DNA of 64,000 nucleotides, taken from JASGTU01 sp963821815 (GTDB lineage: Bacteria > Chloroflexota > Anaerolineae > Caldilineales > Caldilineaceae). This document shows, one piece after another, positions 18,818 to 28,058 of the stretch (position 1 is the stretch's first letter; every line of letters starts with the position of its first letter). The position numbers and the translations under genes are program-made. Location of the stretch: the NCBI GenBank assembly GCA_963821815.1, contig CAWGFG010000002.1:186001-250000 (forward strand), read 5' to 3'. The notes under the pieces were generated by a model, which saw nothing but the letters and a program-made list of their open reading frames with translations, was not told where the DNA came from and did no database searches.

Positions 18818-19588
18818 TTAGCGAAATGCATCCTTCTCCGCCGGTCTCTGAATGGCACTGGAAGGTGCTGGCTGGGTACCCGCTGGCAGCACATAGCCAC
18901 GGACAATCACCACAGGCCGGCCTTCGTCACTCTGCCCCATGATCAGGCTGGCCGCCGCCGCCAATTCATCTGCGATGCATTCTTCGCTGGCGACGAGTTC
19001 GTATCCATGCAAGTCATGCCGACCCCGTTGGTCCCAAACCGGCGGCAATCCGAAACAGCCGATGCAAACGCCAACGGTGCCGATGCGCCATGCTCGTCCG
19101 TGGCTGTCGCTGATAATCACGGCAGGCGCCACACCGGTCAACGTCCGAAGCCGTTCGCTAATCTCGGCCGCGCTTCCGTCGGGATTCTCGGGGAGAAGCG
19201 CCACCGTCTCAGTGCCACCGTCCGACTCGACGTTGCTATGGTCAACGCCGGCGTTAGCGCATATCCATCCGCTGTTCTGTTCGACAATAAGCAAACCGGG
19301 CAAAGCACGGATCACTGACCGGCTATCGTCTAATATGACTTGCACGATCGCAGGTTTCTTCTGTACGATCGCAGCCAGTTCTTCGGCTTCCGGAGTGACG
19401 GTGACCTCACTCAGGTTGACAAGCCGGCCTTCCGCCTTGCTGACTATCTTCTGCGCAATGACGAGGATGTCGTCTTCTTGCAGGCGCTCGTCAGCCGCGT
19501 TCATGGCGTCAACAATGCAGCTTGCGATGTCGTCGCCTGGCACAATCATCGGGAAAGAAGGTACCGCAAAAAGGCGCAATGGGTCCAT
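18818..19588 (-). CDS. cofE: Coenzyme F420-0:L-glutamate ligase
   Basis: CofE adds gamma-linked glutamates to F420-0 using GTP, finishing the deazaflavin coenzyme F420. The 256 residues show the family core: ILVIAQKIVSKAEGR (about 41-55), then WICANAGVDHSNVE, IISDSHGRAWRIGTVGVCIG and a C-terminal helix. It lacks the FMN-reductase domain found fused to CofE in actinobacterial FbiB. It begins nine bases after the stop of the YqeB-like gene, so the two are surely co-transcribed. Other F420 biosynthesis genes (cofC, cofD, cofG/H) are not in the window. Confidence 0.9.
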   Translation of the reverse strand: MDPLRLFAVPSFPMIVPGDDIASCIVDAMNAADERLQEDDILVIAQKIVSKAEGRLVNLSEVTVTPEAEELAAIVQKKPAIVQVILDDSRSVIRALPGLLIVEQNSGWICANAGVDHSNVESDGGTETVALLPENPDGSAAEISERLRTLTGVAPAVIISDSHGRAWRIGTVGVCIGCFGLPPVWDQRGRHDLHGYELVASEECIADELAAAASLIMGQSDEGRPVVIVRGYVLPAGTQPAPSSAIQRPAEKDAFR

Positions 19589-19597
19589 TGAAGGTTC

Positions 19598-20470
19598 CTA
19601 GGCTAGAGTTGATGATGGTGTGAATAAGCCGCGATGCATGGCGCTGAGGATAGCTTCCAATGCGCCGCCGCCCACCGACAAAGACTTGTCTGAGACGGTG
19701 AAACAGTTGAGGCGTTGCGATCTTGGATCGATATCGCCAATCTTCAAACCGGCTACGATGTCGACCGACGGATGGATGATGCCGCGGAGAACACCGTCAA
19801 TCTGCGCACGTACACGATAGACCTCACCGCTGTTGCTGACGATCTCAGCTAGTACATCATTCTGGTTGACAGTATCGCCGATCTCCAGTTGCGTGCGCAA
19901 CCGACCGTCGCTAGGCGCATAGACCGCTCGCTGCAACCCCCGGGCGGCGCCAGGCAAACTACCCGGCGTTCCGGTATTCGCTTCAGCTTTCCCTTGCCAA
20001 ATAACCCGACCGAGATTGTGCCCGCGGTTCGTCTCTATGACAACGTGACAGTCCACACCGGCCTCAAAACCTGGACCAACGCCGACAACGAATGGCGCCT
20101 GGTCAAGGCGGGTTCCTGTATTGGTTTTAGCCATAACTGCGTCTATCAGCACATCGGGTTGTAGTGCCAACCCTCGTGACGCATCCGGATCAACCAGTAC
20201 TGGGATGGCGCCCGAGTTAATCACGTTCAAGGCATGCTCCTTTGTGGAACGTACTGCTCGCACCTCCTCCACGTCGGTTGCCCCATCGTAAATTGCCTGT
20301 GCGAACGCTACAGTGCGCCGGACAACCAATGGCCGCGCAATCTCAGTCATGAGTACGGGGAAACCGCAGCGATGCAACCGAATGGCAATGCCGGACGCGA
20401 GATCGCCTGCGCCTCTGATGAGGACCAATGGCATGCCCATCGGCTTTCGCGGGTATTGTGTTGTCTCCAT
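19598..20470 (-). CDS. yqeB: Selenium-dependent molybdenum hydroxylase accessory protein (EF2563/YqeB family)
   Basis: The protein has the Rossmann-like start MPLVLIRGAGDLASGIAIRL shared with XdhC/YqeB proteins that serve molybdenum hydroxylases, and ends in SLSVGGGALEAILSAM. The middle (VIWQGKAEANTGTPG) is also typical. I chose the ATG at 20470 because family homology begins right after it and GGGAG lies about eleven bases before it; the open frame reaches 20647 but the added 59 residues look random. This gives 290 residues. No molybdenum hydroxylase subunit gene lies in the window. Close coupling with cofE is notable. Confidence 0.8.
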   Translation of the reverse strand: METTQYPRKPMGMPLVLIRGAGDLASGIAIRLHRCGFPVLMTEIARPLVVRRTVAFAQAIYDGATDVEEVRAVRSTKEHALNVINSGAIPVLVDPDASRGLALQPDVLIDAVMAKTNTGTRLDQAPFVVGVGPGFEAGVDCHVVIETNRGHNLGRVIWQGKAEANTGTPGSLPGAARGLQRAVYAPSDGRLRTQLEIGDTVNQNDVLAEIVSNSGEVYRVRAQIDGVLRGIIHPSVDIVAGLKIGDIDPRSQRLNCFTVSDKSLSVGGGALEAILSAMHRGLFTPSSTLA

Positions 20471-20772
20471 ACTGCTATGACTCCCGACGTTCAAACCAAA
20501 CATGTCGCAAACTATCTGAATGATAGTCCAGCGGCAGGACAAAGTCGAATCAGTTATCCCAACGCAACTGTGGTTGGACACGATGCTTGGTTCACGATAG
20601 CCGATGATGCGAACGTACTGATTACGCATACACTCATTGCCGTGCAAATTGGCCCCACTCGCCTACTGCCTGCATAATGAAGGCGCATTCCTCCTTCATG
20701 TGGAATCGTGCTGAGCCCCAAATCGCCGAACCCATATCCTAAAAGTAATTCTAGACTGGCTGGAGAACAGAT

Positions 20773-21819
20773 ATGCCTCGCAGACTTGCGTTTACCGGTT
20801 CTTATCAGATTGAAATCCTGGAGTACGACGAACCACCCCTGCAGCCGCAGGAGGTGCGCGTGCAGACAGAGCTGGCATCCGGCAAGCACGGCACAACCGC
20901 CGGCATGTTTGACGGTCGTACCTTTGCTGGCCATGTCTTCAACCAGGATATGCGCATGTTCGTGGAACAGGCGGACGCGCAACCTCCTACTGCCAGCAAG
21001 GATCATCCCTGGAAAACGGGAACTACCGGCGTCGGTGTTGTCACAGAAATCGGCGCTGAAGTTAAGCGATTTAGAGTCGGAGACCATGTATTCGGCTTGA
21101 TGGATGTGCGCGAATCGAATGTGGTCGATGCGAAGTGGTTGTGGCAACTAGATGATATAGACCCGGAGCAGGCGCTTTGCATTGAGCCGGCTTATGTATC
21201 GTTTCATGCCGTGCGCGAATCCAATGTGCGCTATGGCGATTCTGTCGCCGTCATCGGCTTGGGCGTGCTTGGCTTGATTGCCGCGCGGATGGCGGTGCAA
21301 GCTGGCGCCGAGAAAGTCTTTGCTGTGGATGTGCTACCCAATCGACGGCAGTGGGCGCTAGACCACGGCGTGCATGCCGTCCTGGACCCCGCATCGGACG
21401 ATGTTCCGCGGTGCATTCACGAAATGACCGGCGGCAAAGGTGTTGATGTTGCTATCGAGCTGGCAGGTGCGTACCCCGCCTTGAATACTGCCCTCAAGTG
21501 TGTCCGAAATACCGGCACAGTCTGCTCCGCCGGCTTTTATCAAGGAGAAGCGTATGGGCTCTATCTGGGCCGCGAATGGCATCACAACCGGCTGAACATC
21601 GTTATTCCGCATGGTTGCGGCTGGGGTCACGAGCCGCGAGACTACCCTCGTTGGGACCAAAAGCGGGCCTATGATGTGCTTGCCAGCCAGCTGCAAAGCG
21701 GCAATCTGGACATTCCGGGACTCATTACGCCCATCGTAGATTTTGAAGAGGGCGTGAATGTCTTCACGTTAATTAGAGATGATCCAAACCAGGTCATCAA
21801 GTACGGCGTCCGTTTCTAG
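20773..21819 (+). CDS. Medium-chain dehydrogenase/reductase family protein
   Basis: The 348 residues have an N-terminal GroES-like domain and a Rossmann domain with VAVIGLGVLGLIAARMAVQ and the cofactor strand FAVDVLPNRR, indicating NAD(P) use. The usual catalytic-zinc pattern (a Cys near residue 38 and a GHE motif) is not seen; at that place the protein reads SGKHGTTAGMF. It is therefore probably a zinc-independent reductase or a divergent polyol dehydrogenase. It is divergent from the yqeB-cofE-rsfS run and convergent with the isomerase gene, so it seems to stand alone. Substrate unknown. Confidence 0.85.
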   Translation: MPRRLAFTGSYQIEILEYDEPPLQPQEVRVQTELASGKHGTTAGMFDGRTFAGHVFNQDMRMFVEQADAQPPTASKDHPWKTGTTGVGVVTEIGAEVKRFRVGDHVFGLMDVRESNVVDAKWLWQLDDIDPEQALCIEPAYVSFHAVRESNVRYGDSVAVIGLGVLGLIAARMAVQAGAEKVFAVDVLPNRRQWALDHGVHAVLDPASDDVPRCIHEMTGGKGVDVAIELAGAYPALNTALKCVRNTGTVCSAGFYQGEAYGLYLGREWHHNRLNIVIPHGCGWGHEPRDYPRWDQKRAYDVLASQLQSGNLDIPGLITPIVDFEEGVNVFTLIRDDPNQVIKYGVRF

Positions 21820-21879
21820 CGGGACTGATGCCGCGTATGTGCATCCGCTGCTTGGATTACACGTTCGAACTCCGTCAGA

Positions 21880-22470
21880 CTATTCTTCTTGCCAGCGTGG
21901 ATTATCGACGATTAGCGGTTGTCCACCTCGGTCGACTATCAGCTTTCGGAAGCCGCGTTCCTCGATTGAGCCGTAGTCATGTCCGGAGTTTCCCGGGTAG
22001 ACAAAGAAAAAGACTAGGTCTTCATCGGTGCTGGTGTTCACCGAGCGGTGCGCCCAACGCGGCGGCACATAGAGCACGCGCCCTGCTCGCATCTCCTCCA
22101 CCGACCAGTCGCCTTCCGGCGTCTCCATCACCATATAGCCTTCACCTTTGAGCGTGTAGTAGACTTCCGCGGTCTCCAGGACAGCGTGGAAGTGGCCTTT
22201 GGTCATGAAATACTCATCGCCCACTTTACCGGGGTGGATAACAGAAAGACCGTTCAGCAGTTCACCGGCGACTTCCGGGCGATCGTTCTGATACACTTCA
22301 TACAGGAGCACATCGTCCTGCGCGACCAACGTCTCCAGCGCCTGTTGGTCCTGATACTGTCCGCTCATGTCCGACAGATGACGCTCAATCTTGCTGTCAT
22401 ACCGTTCTAGGATCTCGTTTTCGACATCGACGTCAAACGAGAACGGTCCGTTGCTCTTGCTGCCTGTCAT
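21880..22470 (-). CDS. Cupin-type glucose-6-phosphate isomerase
   Basis: This metal-dependent cupin isomerase interconverts glucose-6-phosphate and fructose-6-phosphate. The cupin motif is clear in KGHFHAVLETAEVYYTLKGEG, with two His and a Glu as metal ligands and a later His in VPPRWAHRSVNT. The archaeal-type PGI cupin is also found in some bacteria. I chose the ATG at 22470, preceded by AAAGGA, giving 196 residues; an ATG at 22497 has no such site. It follows the URO-D-like gene on the same strand by about 78 bases. Whether this is the main PGI of the cell or a sugar-specific isomerase cannot be told here. Confidence 0.85.
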   Translation of the reverse strand: MTGSKSNGPFSFDVDVENEILERYDSKIERHLSDMSGQYQDQQALETLVAQDDVLLYEVYQNDRPEVAGELLNGLSVIHPGKVGDEYFMTKGHFHAVLETAEVYYTLKGEGYMVMETPEGDWSVEEMRAGRVLYVPPRWAHRSVNTSTDEDLVFFFVYPGNSGHDYGSIEERGFRKLIVDRGGQPLIVDNPRWQEE

Positions 22471-22548
22471 CTGATTATCCTTTATGGCTATGCACAATGC
22501 CCAACAATCGTGTCTATTAAGGCTTGCAAATCTGATAGAAACAGTACC

Positions 22549-23670
22549 TTAGTCGACGAACCAACGGCGACGTTTTCTCCAACTTGGAACCTTTTGCAGC
22601 AATTCCTTCGCCTCCGCTACACTGTCGCAGGTCGTGTGGAGTAGCAGACCTTCCGGCTCAAGCTCGGTCACTAGCGACTGCACTTCCCACGGATCGCAGA
22701 AGAGCAAGAGCGTCTTACCTCGTGCTTGGATGCGACGCAGCAATGGCAGCCATTTGCTCATAGGCGGTTTGCCGTCGCCCGGCACCCACTGGATACCGTT
22801 TAGCCGGGGCAGGGCAAGGAGCGAATCAAGATGCGGAATGGCGCCCGGTCCATCCAGATGAAAGATGGTGCGGTCGATCCAGCGAGTCTGCTCTTCTAGT
22901 GGCGGCAGGAAATACTTGTCAAACATCTTGGGTGAGATTAGTACGCTAAAGTCGCATTGCAGGTCCGCAGAAGCCACGTCGGACCAGACGCCCATCCAGT
23001 AGAGGTAGCCGTCGATCCACTGATGAACCACACCGTTCGCCGCCTGCCAGTATCGATACCAGGCGCGGTTCGCTTCCCACATCGCGGGCAGGATCGGCTC
23101 GGGGTTGTCGATGAGGTCGAACGCTAGGCGCTGTGTATCCCGTAGCAGTGCGACAGCCTGTGTCGGCGCATTGAGGTCCGGCATCCCCACGTAGTATCGA
23201 CCTAGCGCTTGTTCAGCAGCCGCATCAAGCAATGTGCGCGATATCTTCCACCACTCGTTATCAGGATCATAGGCTATCGGCTGCCTGGTCTCCCAATCAT
23301 CGATTACCGGTTCTGCCCAGCCCGTATAGCTGTCAGGGCTAATGGTGTACGTACAGCCGAGATAGGCCGCTGTGATGGCGACCAGCGAGATGTTGACCGG
23401 GTAGACGACCGGCAGCGCTTCACCGCCCCAAAAGGTGTTGTCGACGAATTCGTTGCAACGGGCTACAACGCGTTCTGGATTCGTATACCAATCCATGACG
23501 CCGTCTGGTGGTGTACCCACAGGCGACTGGATAGCATCCCATTCTGCGCGCGACAGTCCGGCTTTCGGCGCCTTAACGATGATGGCGGGACGATCGATGG
23601 TGTCATTCTGCCACCAAGCATTGATGCGCTCTTCTGCCTCTCGCCAGTCCGATTTGGTACTTAATTCCAT
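22549..23670 (-). CDS. Uroporphyrinogen decarboxylase-superfamily protein, function unknown
   Basis: At 373 residues this resembles the URO-D/MtaA/CmuA superfamily: soluble TIM barrels that include haem-pathway decarboxylases and corrinoid methyltransferases. The segments FHLDGPGAIPHLDSLL and GIQWVPGDGKPP near residues 265-300 are typical of a group found beside sugar-metabolism genes rather than of HemE. The N-terminal Arg pair that binds uroporphyrinogen in HemE is not apparent, so I do not call it hemE. Neighbouring cupin PGI suggests a role in carbohydrate metabolism, but this is inference. Confidence 0.75.
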   Translation of the reverse strand: MELSTKSDWREAEERINAWWQNDTIDRPAIIVKAPKAGLSRAEWDAIQSPVGTPPDGVMDWYTNPERVVARCNEFVDNTFWGGEALPVVYPVNISLVAITAAYLGCTYTISPDSYTGWAEPVIDDWETRQPIAYDPDNEWWKISRTLLDAAAEQALGRYYVGMPDLNAPTQAVALLRDTQRLAFDLIDNPEPILPAMWEANRAWYRYWQAANGVVHQWIDGYLYWMGVWSDVASADLQCDFSVLISPKMFDKYFLPPLEEQTRWIDRTIFHLDGPGAIPHLDSLLALPRLNGIQWVPGDGKPPMSKWLPLLRRIQARGKTLLLFCDPWEVQSLVTELEPEGLLLHTTCDSVAEAKELLQKVPSWRKRRRWFVD

Positions 23671-24129
23671 GTTCGGGTCTCAAGTAATGTCGTTGTTCAG
23701 GTTCGGCGAAAATGTTCTTGGGAATGCCTCGAGATTTGACCATAGTGTAGCACGGTCGGCGCGCAGAACCGAAGAGCGACCGATGCAGTGTGCATATCTA
23801 GACCCGTCGTGAATGTGGATGCACAGAACTTTGTCGACGCGACAAGGAACTAAACGAGAGGCGAAACACCTCGATTCCTATGAGTGGATGGTTCGCTGGG
23901 AACTTGCGGCGCCATCTTTCTACTCATGTTGTTCGTTGTGATCTACGCAACAAGTTCGCACTCAGTATGGCGGAGGAACAAGTGCATTCCATGCCGCTGA
24001 TGAGAATAACTCGCGACTGTTAACCGGTAATTAACATAATCTTTCTGTTGTGTAATGGGAATAGCGGAAATAGGACAGAGGCGCTTGCCAGCAGCCCGAG
24101 AATGCACTGCTGCGCGATAATTGGCTGGG
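23671..24129. other. Gene-free stretch between URO-D-like gene and lycopene cyclase
   Basis: About 460 bases with no frame that shows a domain or a ribosome site. It must contain the promoter of the URO-D-like gene; I see no strong hexamers. No T-tailed hairpin is visible after the lycopene cyclase stop. Confidence 0.4.
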
Positions 24130-24918
24130 CTATTCAGCAGAAGCAGTTCTTGTGAGCTTAGCAAGCCAGTCCTGTTGAAGAGTGCTGCGGAAGCGCTGAA
24201 AACGGCGTTCCCCGCTGGCGCTCTGTACCAATATAACGGAGAACACAAGCAACATGTTGGTGACCACGAAGAAGATGAATTCTTCCAGCGGAAGGACATT
24301 GCCGAAGTGGATGCCCAGTGTGCGACTGGGGTTGATGGTCCAGGTGCCGGACTGAATCGCCAGCGAATCTGCCCAGGATAAATAGAGAACAGGAACTAGT
24401 ATGGACGTCAATACGCGTCGCCAATGCAAGAGCAGTAGGTCAGCCCCATATGCGCTCTGCAGCGCAATGGGCGGTATCGCCCACACAAGGATGAGCGCCA
24501 GATAGTTGCCTGGCATCCATTCCGCCAGCAGAACAACTACGGCGGATATCCAAAGCGCAGCCAGCACTATCGTCGACATAACACGCACAATCTTTCTGTC
24601 GACGTCATACGGCTGGTCCTGAAACAAGCGTCCAACGAGCAGTGCGATCAAGCCGGCTAAGATCGGTTGCAACCCGATGAACGTGTATTCCTCAATAGGC
24701 ACCCATCCAATGGTCAATCCCGTCACGAGTGCAGGATCATACCACCAGACCCTCGACGCCACTAAGTAGTTGTCCCAGGGCGTCGTGTATGCCAACGCGA
24801 CCAGCATGAGCACGCCAATCAGTATGGCGTTGGTTTTTGTCAGGCTCTTGCGCGCCATGATCGCCAAGAAGGCGATGGGTATGGCTAAGAAGAGCAATAC
24901 AAACTGAAAATAGGTCAT
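24130..24918 (-). CDS. crtY: Lycopene cyclase, fused two-domain (CrtYc-CrtYd) type
   Basis: An integral membrane protein with about seven helices that closes one or both ends of lycopene to ionone rings. It contains two copies of the lycopene-cyclase domain: the first with YTTPWDNYLV then IGWVPIEEYTFIG, the second with LSWADSLAI then GNVLPLEEFIFF. The two halves are separate genes in actinobacteria and fused in archaea and fungi. I chose the ATG at 24918 (262 residues), where hydrophobic homology starts. A GTG at 24993 overlaps the stop of the upstream regulator gene by four bases and would add 25 unusual residues; that overlap could still mean coupled translation. Confidence 0.85.
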   Translation of the reverse strand: MTYFQFVLLFLAIPIAFLAIMARKSLTKTNAILIGVLMLVALAYTTPWDNYLVASRVWWYDPALVTGLTIGWVPIEEYTFIGLQPILAGLIALLVGRLFQDQPYDVDRKIVRVMSTIVLAALWISAVVVLLAEWMPGNYLALILVWAIPPIALQSAYGADLLLLHWRRVLTSILVPVLYLSWADSLAIQSGTWTINPSRTLGIHFGNVLPLEEFIFFVVTNMLLVFSVILVQSASGERRFQRFRSTLQQDWLAKLTRTASAE

Positions 24919-24989
24919 AGTGTTGTACTCTGAACGTTCGTCTCGTATGGATGTGAGTCTAGACGGCTGCGCACTTGATGAATTCCATA

Positions 24990-26330
24990 TCACTTCTCTT
25001 TACCGTTTCCGCTGCTGGCTGTTAGCGACGGCAACAACTCTTTGAACCAGCGCTTAATAGGCGCCAGCCTCGGATCATCCCTCTCAGACAGCGCATTGGC
25101 ATATAGATCTAGGTAATGGTAAAGCATTTGTTCCGGTAATCCGCGACTGCTCATCAGCCCCTGTACCCACTGGATATCGGCAGTCAGATAGTCGAGATCG
25201 CCTAGACGCAAGCCTGCGATAATTCCGGCGCTGAGGTAATCATTGATGCCGTGCAACTCCTGTTGATGTGCGATTGGCCTGGGCAGGGACTCCTCCACAT
25301 TCGCTTCAATGTAGAGCAGCGCATCCTCGTAGGCGTCTTGCGCCTCTTTGATGGGCCTCTTGACCGGAGGGACTGGCGCAGGTACGCTATGCGCCACGAG
25401 ATAGGGTTCGACGGCTCGTGCTGTCGCTTCTAGATGGTTGCCGAGATAGTAGCCGGTAATCCGATGTTGCAGCTCCGGTTGCTGGGTGAAGACTCGCCCG
25501 CCGAAGAGAAGCGGCGTATTAATGTCATGCAATACATCGCCAAGGTCCGCTAAGGTTGCCGCGGTCTGCAATGTCATAGCCGATGACACAACCAACTGGA
25601 TATGTCCTTCGTGTACTGTCTCAATGATCTGGTCGATGGGCACATTCGCACCCAGGTAGACAATATCATGCCCGGCGCGCCTCAGTAGCAATGTGACCAG
25701 CAATAGCGTGAAAATGTGCTCTTCGTGCGGCGGACAGACGACTAGAATACGTCCGGCTTTTGTGGGTGCAGGAGCTGCGGCTATCAGCGCTTCCAATTGT
25801 CGTGCCGCGAGATTGGTCGTGAAATGCTCCTGTTGTACAGAGATTTTGCCGCTATACCAGCCCGCGCCAAGGCTAACAATCGCCGGCAGCAAAACATCCA
25901 AACAGACTCGTTCCACCGAGAAGATGGCGAATGCTTCGTTGAGAGCCGATTGGGCATCCCGTTCATTGAAGTTCAGACACGCCTCCAACCAGGCATTTCT
26001 AGTTGCTGCAAGTCGGTCTACTTGCTCCGTAGTTGAAGACATGGACAGAGCTGAAGCAGCGTGTGAATTGTCTTCGGCAGACGCTTGTAATTCACGCCAG
26101 AGTTGCACTGCCTTACTGATACCTAGCCCATGCTCCCGTTGCTCAATGAGCCATTTAATGGTCTCAATGTCCTGTCGAGAATACAGCCGATGACCGCCTT
26201 CTGTACGCTCTGGCATAGGCAATCCATAGCGGCGCTCCCAAGCGCGCAACGTATCCGGCTTAATGCCGGTTTCGTGAATCACTGCGCTCAAATTAAAGAT
26301 GGCGATATCGTCGTTTAAGGTTGCTGCCAT
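24990..26330 (-). CDS. carH: CarH/LitR-type MerR-family B12-dependent photoreceptor and repressor
   Basis: Domains in order: MerR helix-turn-helix (about 11-75; TLRAWERRYGLPMPERTEGG), four-helix light-sensing bundle (about 100-190), cobalamin-binding Rossmann domain (about 193-315), and an extra region of about 130 residues. CarH hallmarks are present: Wx9EH as Trp158 to Glu168-His169, ExH as Glu203-x-His205 with the cobalt ligand, then SSAMTL and FGG for the nucleotide tail. Known CarH proteins bind DNA as tetramers with adenosylcobalamin in the dark and fall apart in light, freeing carotenoid genes. Residue 159 is Tyr, where Thermus CarH has His132. At 446 residues it is much longer than the usual 285-300. 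It lies between crtI and crtY in one operon. Confidence 0.9.
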   Translation of the reverse strand: MAATLNDDIAIFNLSAVIHETGIKPDTLRAWERRYGLPMPERTEGGHRLYSRQDIETIKWLIEQREHGLGISKAVQLWRELQASAEDNSHAASALSMSSTTEQVDRLAATRNAWLEACLNFNERDAQSALNEAFAIFSVERVCLDVLLPAIVSLGAGWYSGKISVQQEHFTTNLAARQLEALIAAAPAPTKAGRILVVCPPHEEHIFTLLLVTLLLRRAGHDIVYLGANVPIDQIIETVHEGHIQLVVSSAMTLQTAATLADLGDVLHDINTPLLFGGRVFTQQPELQHRITGYYLGNHLEATARAVEPYLVAHSVPAPVPPVKRPIKEAQDAYEDALLYIEANVEESLPRPIAHQQELHGINDYLSAGIIAGLRLGDLDYLTADIQWVQGLMSSRGLPEQMLYHYLDLYANALSERDDPRLAPIKRWFKELLPSLTASSGNGKEK

Positions 26331-26391
26331 TCATTCCGCCTACTATGTGTGTTCTACTCTCGCAAACTACGGGAAATCTGTGCCAGTAGCA

Positions 26392-27939
26392 CTATACTGC
26401 TGCCGCCAGATTTCCCGTTTTCTCAGTTGTATAGGATGTTTGATCGACGCCGGCATCAGCTAGAATGCGTTCGGTGGTCAATCGCGACGAGATCAGCACG
26501 ATGGGCAATCCAGTGCCGGGATGCGTACTGGCGCCGGTGAAATATAGATTTTGATATTTCTTATGCCGGTTCTGCGGTCGCAAATATCCGACCTGCATGA
26601 AGTTGTGGCTCAAGCCAAATGCGGAACCTTTGTCCAGGTTATACAGCTCTTTCCACTGAACTGGTGTAAAGCTTCTCTCGAACTTGATGTGCTCGTCCAG
26701 ATCGGTAATGCCCGTCTCTGCCAACTTAGCCAAAACGGCGCGGCGCGCCTGTTGCTCCAGTTGATCCCAGTCTTGCTTCGCGCGTGCATCCAGGTGGCCA
26801 ACTGGCACCAGAACCATGAGCGTGTCCTGTCCAGCTGGAGCTGCGGCAGGGTCCGTGCGCGCTGGCGCATGGACATAGAAGCTGGGCACATCAGGCAGCG
26901 TGTGGTCGTCAAAAATGCGATCAAAACTTGCCCGGTATTCAGATGAGAGATAGACATTGTGATGACCGAGTTTATCCACAACTTTATCCACGCCCCAGTA
27001 AAACATGATTGCCGAGCAGGTATATTTCATATTATCAAGCTTTTGCGCGGGCTTGCTATCGGGCAAAAGCGACTTGTAGACGTACGGAAGATCGGCATTG
27101 GCAACCACGATATCCGACAGAAGTTGGCGTCCATCTGGGAGCGTCACACCGTTTGCCCGGTTGTCCTGCACATCGATACGCTCTACGGGTGCGTTGTATT
27201 CGTACTTCACACCGAGATTCTGTGTGATTTCCACCAGGCTCTCGATAACGCGATACATGCCCCCTATTGGGAACCATATCCCGTCCGCCAGTTCTGTGTA
27301 CTGCAGCAACGAAAACGTCGCCGGTGCATCATACGGACTTAAACCCAAATACATATTCTGAAATGTGAAAGCCGCTTTGAGCCTCGGATCCGAGAAATAG
27401 TTGCCGATATTGTCATAATGCTTGGTTAGCGCTTTCAACTTGAACAGAAGAGGCAGATTGCGCGGGCTAAAATAGTCGCCTAATCCACTAAAATTTCTGC
27501 CCACAAATCGTTCCAGCGAAGTAGTCAAATGCTGACGTCCTTCACTCATATAGCGGAGATAACCGCCAAAACTGCCCGGCTCAATGGTTTCCAGCTGTTC
27601 CTGCATTTGCACCATGTCGGCGGTTAGCGAGAGCTCAACGCCATCGTCGAACCGAATGCGATAGGTTGGATCGATTCGTTGCAGATCGAGATGGTCCTGC
27701 ATACGCTCACCGAGTGCTGCATATGTCTCTGCAAAAATATATGGCATAAGGAATAAGGTTGGACCTGTGTCAAATCGGTGTCCATCTACGATGAGTTGGT
27801 CCGTTCGCCCGCCTGGTTTTGAATTCTTTTCCAAAACGGTCACATCATAGCCGTTCTGCGCCAAACGTCCGGCGATTGCGATGCCGCCGATACCAGCCCC
27901 AATGACAATTGCCTTTTGCTTTGACATCATTCGTCTCAT
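26392..27939 (-). CDS. crtI: Phytoene desaturase
   Basis: This 515-residue FAD enzyme introduces double bonds into phytoene to give lycopene or a related polyene. The dinucleotide-binding motif VIGAGIGGIAIAGRLAQNG is at the N-terminus, followed by EKNSKPGGRTDQL and FDTGPTLFLMP, and the C-terminal family signature YFTGASTHPGTGLP is present. Start codons at 27939 and three or four codons later are all possible; none has a strong ribosome site. It is the first gene of crtI-carH-crtY, transcribed from a TTGACA/TATTAT promoter that faces the crtB operon, and the intergenic gap to carH is about 60 bases. Confidence 0.95.
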   Translation of the reverse strand: MRRMMSKQKAIVIGAGIGGIAIAGRLAQNGYDVTVLEKNSKPGGRTDQLIVDGHRFDTGPTLFLMPYIFAETYAALGERMQDHLDLQRIDPTYRIRFDDGVELSLTADMVQMQEQLETIEPGSFGGYLRYMSEGRQHLTTSLERFVGRNFSGLGDYFSPRNLPLLFKLKALTKHYDNIGNYFSDPRLKAAFTFQNMYLGLSPYDAPATFSLLQYTELADGIWFPIGGMYRVIESLVEITQNLGVKYEYNAPVERIDVQDNRANGVTLPDGRQLLSDIVVANADLPYVYKSLLPDSKPAQKLDNMKYTCSAIMFYWGVDKVVDKLGHHNVYLSSEYRASFDRIFDDHTLPDVPSFYVHAPARTDPAAAPAGQDTLMVLVPVGHLDARAKQDWDQLEQQARRAVLAKLAETGITDLDEHIKFERSFTPVQWKELYNLDKGSAFGLSHNFMQVGYLRPQNRHKKYQNLYFTGASTHPGTGLPIVLISSRLTTERILADAGVDQTSYTTEKTGNLAAAV

Positions 27940-28058
27940 TTCTGACTATTGCGTCCTCAATTACTATCCGAACTCTATTCAGGAAAATCTTCCTGGGCAA
28001 GCCATCGGAGTAGTGCAATCAAGGCGATTTCACCGATCCTATATATTTCTTCACCGAC

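Noticed and set aside
22549..23670. Calling the URO-D-like gene hemE
   Set aside because: The overall family fits, but the substrate Arg motif of HemE is not seen and no haem gene is near.
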